Source of the DNA: Apostichopus japonicus | Lineage: Eukaryota; Echinodermata; Holothuroidea; Aspidochirotida; Stichopodidae | NCBI RefSeq assembly: GCF_037975245.1 | Contig: NC_092577.1 | Coordinates: forward strand, 802,001 to 866,000 | Direction of reading: 5' to 3' | DNA: 64,000 bases | Translations under genes and position numbers: made by a program | Notes under the pieces: generated by a model | The model's database searches: none | What the model saw: the letters and a program-made list of their open reading frames with translations, nothing else | Told to the model about the DNA's origin: nothing | Shown: positions 39,466-52,300 of the stretch, piece after piece | Position numbering within the stretch: the stretch's first letter is position 1 | Layout of the letters: each line of letters opens with the position of its first letter

Positions 39466-39706
39466 ATGTATGTATGTATATTAGATCCTCCTGCAAGCAG
39501 GAACTCGCGAAGAAGCCTAATTGGCTTATCAAAACCGCAAGCTGACCAAAGTCAGTCTCTTACATTTATATTTAACGTCCATGATTATGAATTGTTAATT
39601 GTCAACAACTCTGTAACTGGACGACATACATTAATCTGGGAGTGACTCGAACCGGGGACCTTATGATTGAAAGGCACCGGTGTTAACCACTGAGCTAACA
39701 CTCCAC
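39466..39706 (-). mobile_element. tRNA-derived SINE, minus-strand copy
   Basis: Inverted relative of the SINE at 11326-11627. The tRNA-like head is at 39639-39704 (B box read as GGTTCGAGTC on the minus strand), the body shares CAAGCTG/GCGGTTTTGATAAGCC and GCGAGTTCCTGC blocks, and the tail is (CATA)n at 39466-39480. Confidence 0.85.
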
Positions 39707-41278
39707 AATAATAACGGCCGCTTCCCCTCCCCAACAACAACCAGCATCCAATGCTCGATCGACGAATCCCAGGGACGCTAGTTCCCAGGCTCGTCAAAAT
39801 GAGTTACGTTATGATCACTAATTCTTGTATGCAATACAAAGAAATATATATCGTTTAAAATTAGATCATTGTTTAGAGATATAACCGGAACTCATAAGTC
39901 TCTATTAAGTATTAATATTCATGATGCTCCAACGTAATGAAAGCTCATATTTGAGTAATGCAATTTGAAAAGGTAGAGGAACACAAATATTTCATGAATA
40001 TTTAACCATAACTCAGATATTAAGGATATATATGATAGGAACATTAGGTCTTGTTCCCATTTAGCCTACATGAATTTATAGTTGATTACAGAATGACACC
40101 AAAACATGCACGATGTATTTGTTCATTGGCAAAGGAACTTGTACAGGCGCTACGAAAACTCCCAAGTATTGCTGTTTCAATTTCATTTCTTGTACACACC
40201 GATAAGGACAACTGCCTGGAGTATAGTATAGCAGCCTACCAGTACAATCTAACAACGGTGTTAAATTTTTTTAAAGTTTGTCGATACAGCCGCGCCTCGT
40301 AACGCTTATGCATATCATACCACGCTACGATTAGCAACGCTATACCAAACATCAAGCTTGTTCACCTCTTCTGTCTTGTTGCAAAGTATCAAAAAGTTGG
40401 TTAGCTTACCATTGAGAATATACATCAAAATGTGGCTTGTTTTCTTGATTCCATTTTGTAAAGGCAGTGCAGGTTATCTCGTCATAAATCCTATCTTTTA
40501 CCGAATCTTAAACAGAATAATTGCATAATACCTCACAATATTGGAAGTTCACAACAGCGTTTATTACTTTATATCAAGCCTAACACACTTTCAAAGCTAA
40601 TGTACTTAGCCTAGCTTTATTTTGAACAAACATTGGGGGGGGGGGGGGGGTTACGTTGGCCCACTTCAGTGTATACCTACCACACGATCATAGAACATTT
40701 ATCAGTAAATTTCGACGATATAACAATTCATCAAACGCAGTTTAGCTGAGAGAAAAGCTTCTGATGAAATTTTTAATATTGCACAAGTAGGTTAATTGAA
40801 TCTTGGCGCAAGATGTATTTGCTCATGAATGGCAACCATCTAATCAAATCATAGGAATAAATCAAGATGAAGAGAGAAACACGAAAAAGAGCCTGGGATC
40901 ATCTCAACAAATGATTGAAAACTAGTAAGGCCGCAATGTTTCAGGTAAACAATTAGCATAGCTTTAGTTAGGTGTCTAGGGTCACAGTTATTACTAATCA
41001 CTGCTATGGGCGATTGGATAGTGCCATTGGAAGATATGAAACCTAACGTCTTACGGGGGATCATGGTTCCAGGCCCTGTCGGTAGGCAGTAAAGTAAGAC
41101 GGCGTTCTTATCCTGGAAAATTCCAGCTTTAATACCATCTCTCTATGAACATTCTAATGATAAAATGAATCCAGCCTGTGCTATCGTTGTAGACTGAAAA
41201 CCGAGCGACTTGAAGTAAATACAACATTCTCCACCTGTATAAATGGCTGCAGCCGAGCATCGTAAAATAATTGTCTCT
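39707..41278. other. Intergenic, nothing recognised
   Basis: A 17-18-base poly-G run near 40635. No supported gene. Confidence 0.4.
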
Positions 41279-41286
41279 CTATAGAG

Positions 41287-41701
41287 CAAGGTTCCCCTAA
41301 CTTTATCCCCCACGAACCCCCTGTGGAGTTGTCCACGAACCCCCAAGTTTCGAGACACGATCTGAGTCATTATAATATATTATAATACGCATAACAGTGC
41401 TTCGTAAAAGATCTAGCTCATAATGTCATATTGTAATGATAAAAAAAATAAGAGATGAACACATATTTATTTATCACATGCATTGTACGGTACTACTATG
41501 GCAACATATGCGTATATGGAACGCGAAAAGAGTTTGTCGATAGGTACGACTTTTGTACATTACTAAATTATATGATATATCAGATTATATATAGTTAAAC
41601 GAAAAGTACTCTAATTTTGACTATCAGAAACGTCTCACGAACCCCCTGGGATGGACTCACGCACCCCTGGGGGTTCATGCACCCCAGTTAGGGAACCCCT
41701 G
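41287..41701. mobile_element. hAT-like MITE, 415 bp, imperfect 8-bp TSD
   Basis: Left end CAAGGTTCCCCTAACT and right end AGTTAGGGAACCCCTG are inverted repeats; the CAGGGGTTCCC form is typical of hAT elements. The flanks CTATAGAG and CTCTAGAG differ at one base. CACGAACCCCC occurs near both ends. Confidence 0.8.
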
Positions 41702-44700
41702 CTCTAGAGTGTTGATATTGAAACATTTGCCTGCTCGATGACACCAATCTGATATTCCTCTTATTCGCAACCTTCCATTGGTAAAGGATTCTACGGTGAG
41801 GAGGTATGCCCCCTCCCCTAAGTTGAGAAATGTTAACATGGTTTAGGGTGCTTAGTTGAATTATGGTGTTATAATTTGCAACTTTTGAGGAAATTTAAGT
41901 TGAAGAATTTTCCATATTCCCCCACAAAGTCATATCGGTAGTTTATTTTCTCTTTCGAATGTTCAGCAATCCTCAAAAAAAAAAACTGGCGACCAAAAAA
42001 GGCTCACTGCCCCCCCCCACCCCAACCCACCACAATTGAATACCAGGCGCAATATATCTCTTTAATCGTATTTAAATGCTCCTAGAGTTTCAGTAAGATT
42101 TGCTTCACGTGCGTGATTAGATCGCTTAGGGGAGGATAAAACCAAATTCGTAAAGGTCAAGGTCATTTGTAAAACATTTATTTAAGATTCAAACAAAGGA
42201 TCCTAGTTATAATGACGACATTATATTTCTATTTACCAGAACAACATTTACTTTTTAAGTCTAAGTGCATCAAGGTATACCCTACATTTGTGCCGTTTAT
42301 TAATGTACGGAGCACTTTAATAGCCAAACGAAACACATTTAAATTTATACCTCTAAGCATGGAGGTAAAAACAGTTTTTACCTCCATGCTCTAAGTAAGT
42401 AACATTCAGGTTAGTTTGTTTGTATTATGCATACAGCTTTACCATGTATTTCCAGTGGCGGAGCTAGGGGTATTGGTCAGGGGGCGAGAATGGCATGTAT
42501 AGGGGCGCTTTCGACACTATCTAAGCGGAGCGCCACCACAGGTTGGCGCGGAGCATACAGAAATTTTTTGAGTAAAGAAACTCCCTAGATCGTCGGAAAT
42601 TGCCCTTTCCGGGCCTTGCTAATTTGCAGATAAACGAAGAATAAATAGGTGTCATTGCCATTTTTGACAACTCGGAAGTTTATATGGGTGTTGGAAGTAC
42701 ATGCGATTCAGCACAATCCCTGTGGTATCTTTGTGAGTGCTCAGGTTTTCGAGAAAAAAATAGATCGAAAACCCCGTACAGTGCTTGGAAATAGTTTCGT
42801 ACAACGGAATTAAGTGCCGATAAATTAAAGACCGCCGTACGTTAGAGCATTTTGCCAGAAAATTACACCAACAAAATGTGAAAAATGTCAATAGGTAGAT
42901 GAGAGCGCAATAAAAGTCAATAATAAAAATAAAAATATCATTTCAATGTAATCCTCCCTCAGTCTGTTTTGCTATGAAATGAAACAGGTGAATGATCCAT
43001 CAGTGCCCTAGGGGACATCCGTAGTTAGAAAAATGGTTCGATGCAAACCTACCACTTTCAAAAGTGGGTCGTCTACTTATCTGGTCCTTTAAAAAATAGG
43101 CTTATCGTAAAGAATTGAAAAGGTTAAAATTGAAATGCAAATTTAATAATGGTGCAGGGAACAAGTAATTGTTTACAGAAGACAATTGGTGATAAGAGAA
43201 TTTGCTGAAGTCAGAACGGTATGTAAATCGCAAAGAACCTTCAATCAATAAGACAATCATAAAATCGGTATCAATTCTCAGACTGGTATTCCAAGGTCAA
43301 TAGGCATATCGATCTGAAGATACAGCGAGGTAATTGGGAGTATTCTTGTATTTACACTACTGAAGTATGACTTATGAGTACAATAATAATTTATGTAACA
43401 TTGCGTTTGTCTTGTGAAATATCCTAAAGTAGGTGCACGGGTGAAAGTTTAGGCAATGACGCCTGCAGTACGGGGCAACTGGTGTCGATCGCCCCCCACC
43501 CCCTTGCCCTTCACTTGAGTTCATAGCACGGGGGCAAGGGGGCAAAATGGGGCCCTCCATGTAGGGTGGCAGGAAGTGCCTTCCCTCTAAAGACTTGAGC
43601 TTTAAAGTTGATTAATTTACCATAAGATTCTGGTATTTGAGTCCCAGAAAGGCCAGATATTGTCTCACGAAAGTGCTAAGTTGCAAGAGCTTCAGGGAAT
43701 TCGTCCCCCGGACCCCTACCGGGGCTTCGCAACTAGACCACCAAACATGGGCGCAGATCCTGGTGAGGACAGCGGGACGCGTCCCCACCAACTTCAGTGG
43801 TGGGGACATGATATGCGGTGTCCCCACCAATTTGTCTTGACCAAACGCTGCATTTCAAATTCCCCTGTATTGAACTTTGGCGCAGTTTGATCCAGCATTG
43901 TGCAAATAACATGCAGCAGTTCTCATTTTATGACATTTATCCACAGTTGTTAAATATTGGACGGAAATCGCATTTGCGACAGTCTATAATTGTTTTCTGG
44001 GAGAGGACCCCAGACCCATCGTATACAAAAGTCTAAAGATTATTTGTCCCCTGATTTGTTTGCTGCAGACGCCCATATATTTCCCCAAACTAAATTTCAA
44101 AGCCATGAGATCTAAAATTTAAGGAGATTTGGGAGCATCATTGGGTCTGGGAAGTGTTATTTACGGAGATCTGGGAGGTATATTTGCCCAAAAAAATGCT
44201 TGTACTACGCGAGAACCCTTGGTCGCGCTCCGCTTAGATAGTATCAGAGAACAGACACGCGTCCTCACCATTATCCAAGACTGATCTGCGCCCATGCCGC
44301 CAAACATATTTCGCTCCTAACCTCTTTAAATGCAGAGGTCCTGAGAATACGCCAGTGGTTTTTCATATGAACGGTAGATATACAATACAGTGTATTTTCC
44401 CCATATATCATTCATATGATCTGTTTTACAGATTGAGAGAAAATAACATTTGAAACTTAGCACAAACCACTAAACTGTAGTAAGGGTTCTTACTTTTGTA
44501 GATGTAACGTAACCCTAACCGGCCTAATTTTCTAATTTCATAAAAAATAAAAAAAATCGATTACATTTTTTCCTACTTTTATTTCTTAAAACTCTTGACA
44601 GAAAGCGTCAATATTCGAGAAAATTGCAACAATTACTACAAAAACATCCAAGATTATTTTTGGATACAGGAAGCGAAAAAGGAAATGATCATTTCATTGC

Positions 44701-45954
44701 CTGACACTCCTTTTTGTTAATACTAAGGATCCAATTGAATGTATTAGCAGTGTCGTGTAGTATACGTCAATAGCTGAAAAAGTGAGGGGTAGAAATATAT
44801 TCCTTCTCCGGCCCACTTTTCAAAGTGTGAGCTTGAGTTATATTCATTTAGCACCAATGCGTATAACACAATACAATACACTATTCCAGTGCTAAGTAAC
44901 GCTGTGGTTATTTTTGCAGTCATTATATATATTTATATATGAAATCTTGATTGTCACAAGGGACGCCAAAGTAGACTTTAATATCAAACGGGTTTTAAAC
45001 AGAAACATAGTTTGTACTCTAATGAAATAATTTAAAAACAATGAGTGAAAATAATTAAAATATGAGAAATAAACTAAGACATGCATAGCTCTATTGCCGT
45101 GAAGAGAATCATTCTGCTGTTGCCAGGTGCAATCAATAGAAGTAAAATTACGTCATTGTAACCAGTTTAATGGCCAAAAAGGTGAGAAACTGGTGAAAAT
45201 AGTCTTGTTTTGGGGCAAAACTTTACCCAAATTTGGTACATACGTACCCAGTTGGGTAACATATTTGTCTTACGTTTTTTTGTAAGATTTTTTTTACCTG
45301 TAATGAAATTTAACATAATTTGGTTGTCTCTTAGAGAGAAACCTGTTCACACAGTAATAGAAAATGTATTCCCCCATAGTGCCCTATATAGAGAAAACTA
45401 CATGGAAGGTATACCGCAATCATTATGTCTGACCCAAAATTAAACTCGGTTTCATAATAGTATAATGACACAAAAGTCAATATTATTCGAAAGCAATTTT
45501 AACATAATTAATATTGCATGAATAATAAAATCCACACGTTAAGTATCCTGCATATCTAGAAATGAGTTCTCAGAAGGTTCAACCAGAAATTTGCTTGTGT
45601 TTATTTAGGTATAAGCACTGACGCTTTGCTGATGCACACTGTAAAGTAAACACAGAAAAGATAACGCCATTCATTAGTGATTATCTGACGTCAAAGTAAA
45701 TATGAATATCAATAAATGGTCTGTACTTAAGAACGACGACCAACAGGTAATTCTATGAGTGTAGTAAACTTTCTCATGCCGATCAAATGCGTTTGTCTTC
45801 TTCTTTGTATTTTACTACAGCTTTAACTGTTCACGTCGAAGGACAACGCTAATCGGACAAGGAAAGTTGGAGAAGTTTTATTTCTTATTCTTTCAAATGA
45901 TGGTTTCTACTATTTGAGTTTTACAAGATAGTAATTAATCGAGAAACCGTTGGA
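41702..45954. other. Intergenic, transposon fragments and a hairpin
   Basis: At 42356-42390 AGCATGGAGGTAAAAAC and its exact reverse complement form a 17-bp-arm hairpin. At 42453 CAGTGGCGGAGCTAGG looks like a hAT end without a partner. ACTATCTAAGCGGAGCGC occurs at 42518 and inverted near 44228, so 42450-44340 holds fragments of one repeat family. No supported gene up to the ATG at 45955. Confidence 0.5.
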
Positions 45955-46303
45955 ATGGTGTGGGTGACCATTCCTCACCGGTTCTCGGTGAACTGGTGTT
46001 ACCTGGTCGTACTGTTTACGATATTTTCGCTTAATCGAGTTACTTTGGCCCAATGTTCGGTGAGTTTCTCACCTAACAGCACTGTCATCATCGCTGAAAA
46101 TACGGCTTGCGATCTCACAGGAGAACCGAACCAAATATGGCGACTGGAAGTGAAAGGGAACCTCACGATAAGGAAAACTACGCCTCCTATCCAACTGGAT
46201 GTCCGAGAGCTGATCGTTTATCCGACAGGACGAATATCCGCTGACGGTTCGGGATTCACCGCGGGAAGTGGCGAAGGAAAAGGAACCAATGAAGGGTCCG
46301 GGG
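45955..46303 (+). CDS. Exon 1: signal peptide and start of glycine-rich region
   Basis: Encodes residues 1-116. Hydrophobic core NWCYLVVLFTIFSL gives secretion. Then QCSVSFSPNSTVIIAENTAC, a strand-rich stretch with LEVKGNLTI and LIVYPTGRISADG, and a Gly/Ser/Glu run. Donor GGTAAGT; phase 1. Confidence 0.88.
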
Positions 46304-49300
46304 GTAAGTAGACAACGAGAAGTATCCATGACAACGGTACCTGAAAGCATAAATAAGCGATTTCTGTCTGACTGAGCTTACTCTATCTTGAATCAGCACT
46401 GGATTTTAACCAGTGGGTGGTTTACGTAAATGTTTCAAATTTTATTCATTTATAAGAGAATTTACAGGAAAATAAGTCCCATTTGACTCAAATTCAAGAG
46501 AACTTTGATGACTTATTGCATTTTCAAAGTCACTTGATTTCAATTTCGTTCTTACTACAAATTCAACAACTTTCCATTCCACGCCAATAGGTACAAAAAA
46601 CCCGGAAGTTTTCCTGATTTGAAAGTTACAAACCTGTTCGTAGGTTGGAGAAACAAAGATTTGAGTAGAGTTCTGACGGTAAGGGAGAGGGTGGGGAATG
46701 GAGAGGGTGGGGAAGGGAGAGGGTGGGGAAGGGTTGGGAAGTGAGAGGATGGGGAAGGGAGAGGGGGAGGGGAGGGAGATCAATCTCACCTCACTTGTGC
46801 CACGTCATTCGTTGAAATCGTGAAGAAGATTATTGTATTGAAGGAGACTTGTACGTTACTTTCCATTTTTATGAAGTCATAAAATATATACAAATAAATA
46901 TAATTGTTAAATTATTCGCTCTTAAGGTTGATCTGCTTTGACACAAATTACCTGTTCTTACTAATGGATTTTTCCTTTCGAGTTTTGATCGACTAGAATA
47001 ATGAAAAAAGAAAATTGTGAAACGCAGAAAACATAAAAAGGACCAAATCAAGGTATCGAATAAAATATAAAATAAAAATGAAAAGTTATGACAATTAATG
47101 ACATAATAAAATAAAATAAATAGCCACCGGACCTTGCTTTATAGAGTTAATACAATGCTGAAGGGTTAGCAATAGAGGTATATTCAAATGTAACATTTTT
47201 TTTAAAAATCTTCAACGTAAGGCTTTAGAAGACTAACGCTTTAAAATTAGAATTGTGTTCCGTATGGTCTAGAAGTAATGTTGAAGTGAGCAGTAAAATT
47301 TAACATTTAGTATTTGCTTTTGTTGAAAGAGAGAGAGAAGGAGATAGATACAAAATCTGAAATGTAGCATTTAAAGTTGATTTGGTAAATTTTGCGATAC
47401 TCAGATTTGGAGCAAATATTTTAGTTGACCAAATAAAATTTATGAAATGGTATAGTCACGCACTGAACGTCATTTGGTGAAATAATCTATGGAGGTATGT
47501 CTTAATATGACCAATCACATAAGTAAGATCACCCAGGCTGGACAAATCATTGATTGTATAAATCCTGACGAAGGGGTGGGGTAGGGGGAGGGGAGGTTGA
47601 GGAAGGATGCAGCCTCGGGCTTTAGGATGAAAAAGTTGCCCGGGGAAATATTTTAGGCGTTCGTAAAGGGTGAGATAAATAACTATTTATTTTAATTTTC
47701 ATAATATGTTTAACGGAGGTAAAAGGGCAAGATTCACATGAGTGTATATACGCGAGACACGTTATCAATGACCAGGGGTTAACTATAGTCAATTTAAATG
47801 GTGCGAGAAGGCCTTGACTTGATACAAAATGTAAACCTTCAACTTTAAAAGTTAATATATCTAGTTTTGAAATGACAGCAGGGTCCAGAATACATATGAC
47901 TTTATTAAAACTCATGATATTCAATACGGTTTCTTTTAAACAAGAAAACGTTTGCCTTCTAGTGATTTTTTTAGTTTGCCCACCATTTTGCACCATATGA
48001 AATCTTAAGTTTTAAATTGGGGCCGCAAAGATATATGACTTTGAACAACTAAAGATAAGAACCCTTTATTCTCAGTAAACAACCGCTGTTCATTCATACT
48101 TAGTAAAGATTCCTAAATCCTATTGGTCCATTCAGGTCAGCTGATCGTGGTTAATCCTGTGAGTAACGCACGGTAAAATTACGGGGCATCACTTTAATAA
48201 ATCTTTGGTTATATGTAACCAAAAATGTTTTGTTTTATGATTTTTCCCCCACACAAATGGTAGTGTATGAATGAACGGGGTTAATCAACGGTCTAGCGTG
48301 CGTTACTCACATGATTAATGCACTCCGGGTGTTAATGCTATCGCTGGATGCACTCGGGCTCCGCCCTCGTGCATCGCTTGCATTATCCCCCGATCGTGCA
48401 TTAATCCTGTGAGTAACGCACGCTAGACCGTTGATTAACCCCTTACTTATTCTCAATCAAATCATTATTAATCATGATCAAGAGTTCAAACAGACACTTT
48501 GAACACGTTAATACTTTATCAAAACTGAAATAAAAGTGGCTAGTTATGCTACTTACATTGAGAATTTTGTTTTAGTGTATACTGTACTACAAAATTGAAC
48601 AACATCAATTCAAAATGTTAGCTTACAAATAGAAAATATGCTTTAATGAGGGATTCAATTTTCTACGAGAGCAAGCCAGTTGTAACGTACCCGTGCAGTA
48701 GACAGTAAGGTGTAGGGGGAGGGGGGGGGGGGGTCTCTTCGAGAGTCTCAACAGGAAAAGCTGACCAATGAGTTAGCCAAACAGATCAAATGAAGTTCTA
48801 ATTTCATCCCTTTCTCAGTAACCCTCAACTTATAGGTTTTTTCTTTTCCTATGGTAGTTGTGTTAATGAGGTTTACAACTTTACGAACACATATATACAC
48901 ATACTGACCAGAGTTGTCAACAAGTCCCTAGCTGCAAGTCTCAAGTCAAGTCTCAAGTCTTTACCAGCAAGTCTCAAGTCAAGTCTCAAGTCACCTTGAA
49001 AATTTTGAGCGAGTCTCAAGTCAAGTCTCAAGTCTTTGGAGGTCGAGTCTCGAGTCAAGTCTCAAGTCCCTATGAGCAAGTCCCAAGTCAAGTCTCAAGT
49101 CTTTGAAGTTTGAATACAATGATGCAGGCTACGAATAATGTAACAGTGTTCCAGGAATTATGTGGTATAAATTAAACAGCCGAATAGCAAAACCGGGGCA
49201 CACGCCACGGAACAAATTACCTCAAAATTTGCTAGCCACTGTTTTATTGAAAAAGGCCAACTTTCAGCCAAACAGCAGTCCTGGATGGTATATTCAACCA

Positions 49301-52300
49301 AGCCAATGGTAGTTATGGTAACGCCTGTAGTCGTCGTTGGGCGCTCGTAATTCGAGCGTACACGCAGGGCCGTCTTAACGCATGGGCCCACGGGGCCCTG
49401 GCCCAGGGCCCCGCGATGTCAGGGGCCCCGCAATCACAGTAACCCCGTGTCTTAATCTGGGAGGAAAACTTATTGAATAGGCCATTATGCCTGATTGAAT
49501 TCGATACTTGACAACTTGTGACGAGAGTTGGTGAAACACTTGAGAGTTTGACATTAAATATTCAAATCTGAGTTGGCTACCCTGGAATATACAATGCCCC
49601 GAAGGCTTACACAGAGAAACTGTTACTCCGTAACTATAAGAAAGAGGAAATTGCCTCAGCCACGAAAGGCATAAAATTTGAAAACCGTGGGCAGTACCTC
49701 ACTACCAAACCTAAACAAAAGTAACCACCACTTGTGTTCAAGCTCACCTTTACACCCCATATCAAAACCACGCATTTGAAAAAAAAAAAACTTTAGAAAC
49801 ATTGGCACTTAATCTCGCAACACGCAACAATTATCCAAACTGTTTCCAAAAGAACCGATTCTAGCCTACAATAGGGCCCAAAATCTCAAAGATTTACTTG
49901 TTAACTCAAGGTACTAACGAAGAATCAGCTGACTCTCAAGGTTCACACGAAGCTCTTTTAGATGCTTTTATAGCTGCACCATGAGTCCATAAAAACGTGT
50001 GCACAGAAAATAGATGCATTTTGAGAATGAGACGCCCAGGCCGAATATAAAATATTCAAAGGCGTCTACTGATATAAGCTCCTCCTATGAAGTTTGAAAG
50101 CAGAAACCGGTCTAGTTGGTCATAAGAACCTACGCTAGTCTCTCCTACTATTAACAGTACATTCAATTCACCTAATAGGTGCAATTATGTTTCACCATGA
50201 GGAGCATGCTATAAGTTCATGTTCCTCGGGCCCTCCCTTAAAAATACTTCATGTTCTTGGCGACTACGTTGCGTTAGATAGTGTAAAACCGCCTACACCT
50301 CCCTCTCAGTTGAAAGACTCAACACAAGGGTGTTACAAATGGTAAGTCCAGTATTGTTAGGGAAGGGATGGAGGGCAACTGGAAGATTTCTCTTCTATAA
50401 TGTATTTCATTTTTTAGATATATCACGTATGTTATTCAGCTAAAGTTTTATGCTTTATGCGCGACATAGGGAGGGGGTGGTAAATGCAGGCATGTCTATG
50501 CTTGAGCGATTGTCAAGGATGTCAATTTTTCACGCAACTTTTTTCGAACTCACTTGATTGATGGGCCCCGCTCCATTGCCGGGCCCAGGGCCCGGTGATC
50601 ACTTAAGACGGCCCTGCGTACACGAAACCATAATTATTTATTATCGATATCAACTTATGAAGTTATTTAATGATTAGAAAATTGTGAAATACAAACAAGT
50701 CTCTAGTAGAAAAACCGAGTCTTTTGAAGGCAAGTCTCAAGTCAAGTCCCAAGTCTTTGCTAACTTTTTGGGCAAGTCTCAAGTCAAGTCCCAAGTCTCT
50801 GAGAGCCGAGTCTCGAGTCGAGTCTCAAGTCCTAAAATTTGCGACTCGAGTCGGACTCGAGTCCGAGTCCCTGACTTGAGTCCCCAACTCTGATACTGAC
50901 GACCCCCCCCCCCCCTCCCAACCCCCGGATAAGTTACCTCAGTCGCCCTTCTGAAAACCACCTTACCCTCATTGACACTCCCATCTGCCCACCCACGCCT
51001 AAATTCACGTGATTCACGTGACGAATTCACATGACCTACACGTTCCTTTTCTTTCGCCGACACTCCTAGGAAGTTACGGTGGCCGAGGAGGGCATTCAGC
51101 GGGTTTATTCCTAACCGAGGATGATGCAGTGCCCTACGGATCGCCTATCATTCCAACAGAGTTTGGTAGCCCAGGAGGCGGCCCTTCCCCGGGAAACGGT
51201 GGCGGTGTTATCATTATAATGAATGCTCTGTCAGTCGAGGTTTGTATTGATCTATTTCATCTTTAATTATTTGTTAATTTTTTCCTTTTTTCTTCCTTCA
51301 CTGCTAACGTGCTTATATATATTTCTGTTATCGATATAATTATTAATCGATCATTTTTTAACTTGATAATTACAATTCATTTCATTCTTATTCTGGTTAT
51401 TCAGTTAGGACTATTTCAGGAACGTGTGACACTAGATGCGCATGCTCAATCATTACGTCACAAACTGTAATCATACATGAGCCAATGGTTAGGGAGATCG
51501 TTGTTACTATTTAATGAACAGGGTGTGTCTATATGCATATATGATAATACATACAGCTGCGTACAATTGCTAATACAAAGTTAATAGTGCTTGCGTATAA
51601 TATCACCGCTTCGACCAATCACATTACTGTTGTGGGGCATGCGCATTGGCATGTTAATGATTCGAGGCCGAATTGTGTTGTATCCACTTTTCCAGATTTC
51701 AGACTTATGAGCGTTTTGGCGCCATTTGGCCACCGTCTCTGCCTGCTTTTTTTAATTCATCATTTTATAACTTTTCTCAAATTTTCAAATTCTATCATAT
51801 GTTTATTAAACTAGTTTAGTCCATACAATAAAATCTTGGAGGAATGAGTTATCTCCCTGTGTAAAATAAAATACTGCAGCAAAATGAGAAGATATATTCA
51901 CAAATATAGTATTTTTGAGACATAAATATGGTGAGTGTGTCTTAATACCAACACAGATGTGGAAGGTCGCATTATTCAAATTTGCATCTACATTTTGTGT
52001 TGGGGTTTATTTTGTTTTAGATTATTCTGACCAAACCTTAAACTATCCACATATACAAAATATAGTAACGAAATAAACATACAACGATGTCAACATTTAA
52101 ACTTACCTGTTAGAGATTTACAAACAATTTAGTCCATGAAAAAAAAAAGATTGTGTACCATTTTTTAAATATTTATTATGGTTTAATTGCTTGGTTCTAC
52201 GAGGACGATTTTGGCATAGGGAACAGCCCCACATACACCACCCACCCTACTCCAACGGTTACATCTTGGTGGGGGGGGGGGAGTATGTTATTACCCCTCC

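Larger units (their letters stand above)
46304..51069. other. Intron 1, 4.8 kb, filled with mobile elements
   Basis: Holds a G-rich tract (46680-46770, AGAGGGTGGGGAAGGG units), the foldback copy at 48100-48455 and the nested transposons at 48909-50892. No exon-like frame of its own was found. Confidence 0.75.

Noticed and set aside
42453-44340. A complete hAT element starting CAGTGGCGGAGC
   Set aside because: No matching right end or flanking duplication could be found, so only repeat fragments are claimed.
51009-51069. Start of a separate gene at the ATG 51009
   Set aside because: The region before 51070 reads as intron with a CCTAG acceptor; exon 1 joins exon 2 in frame across it.
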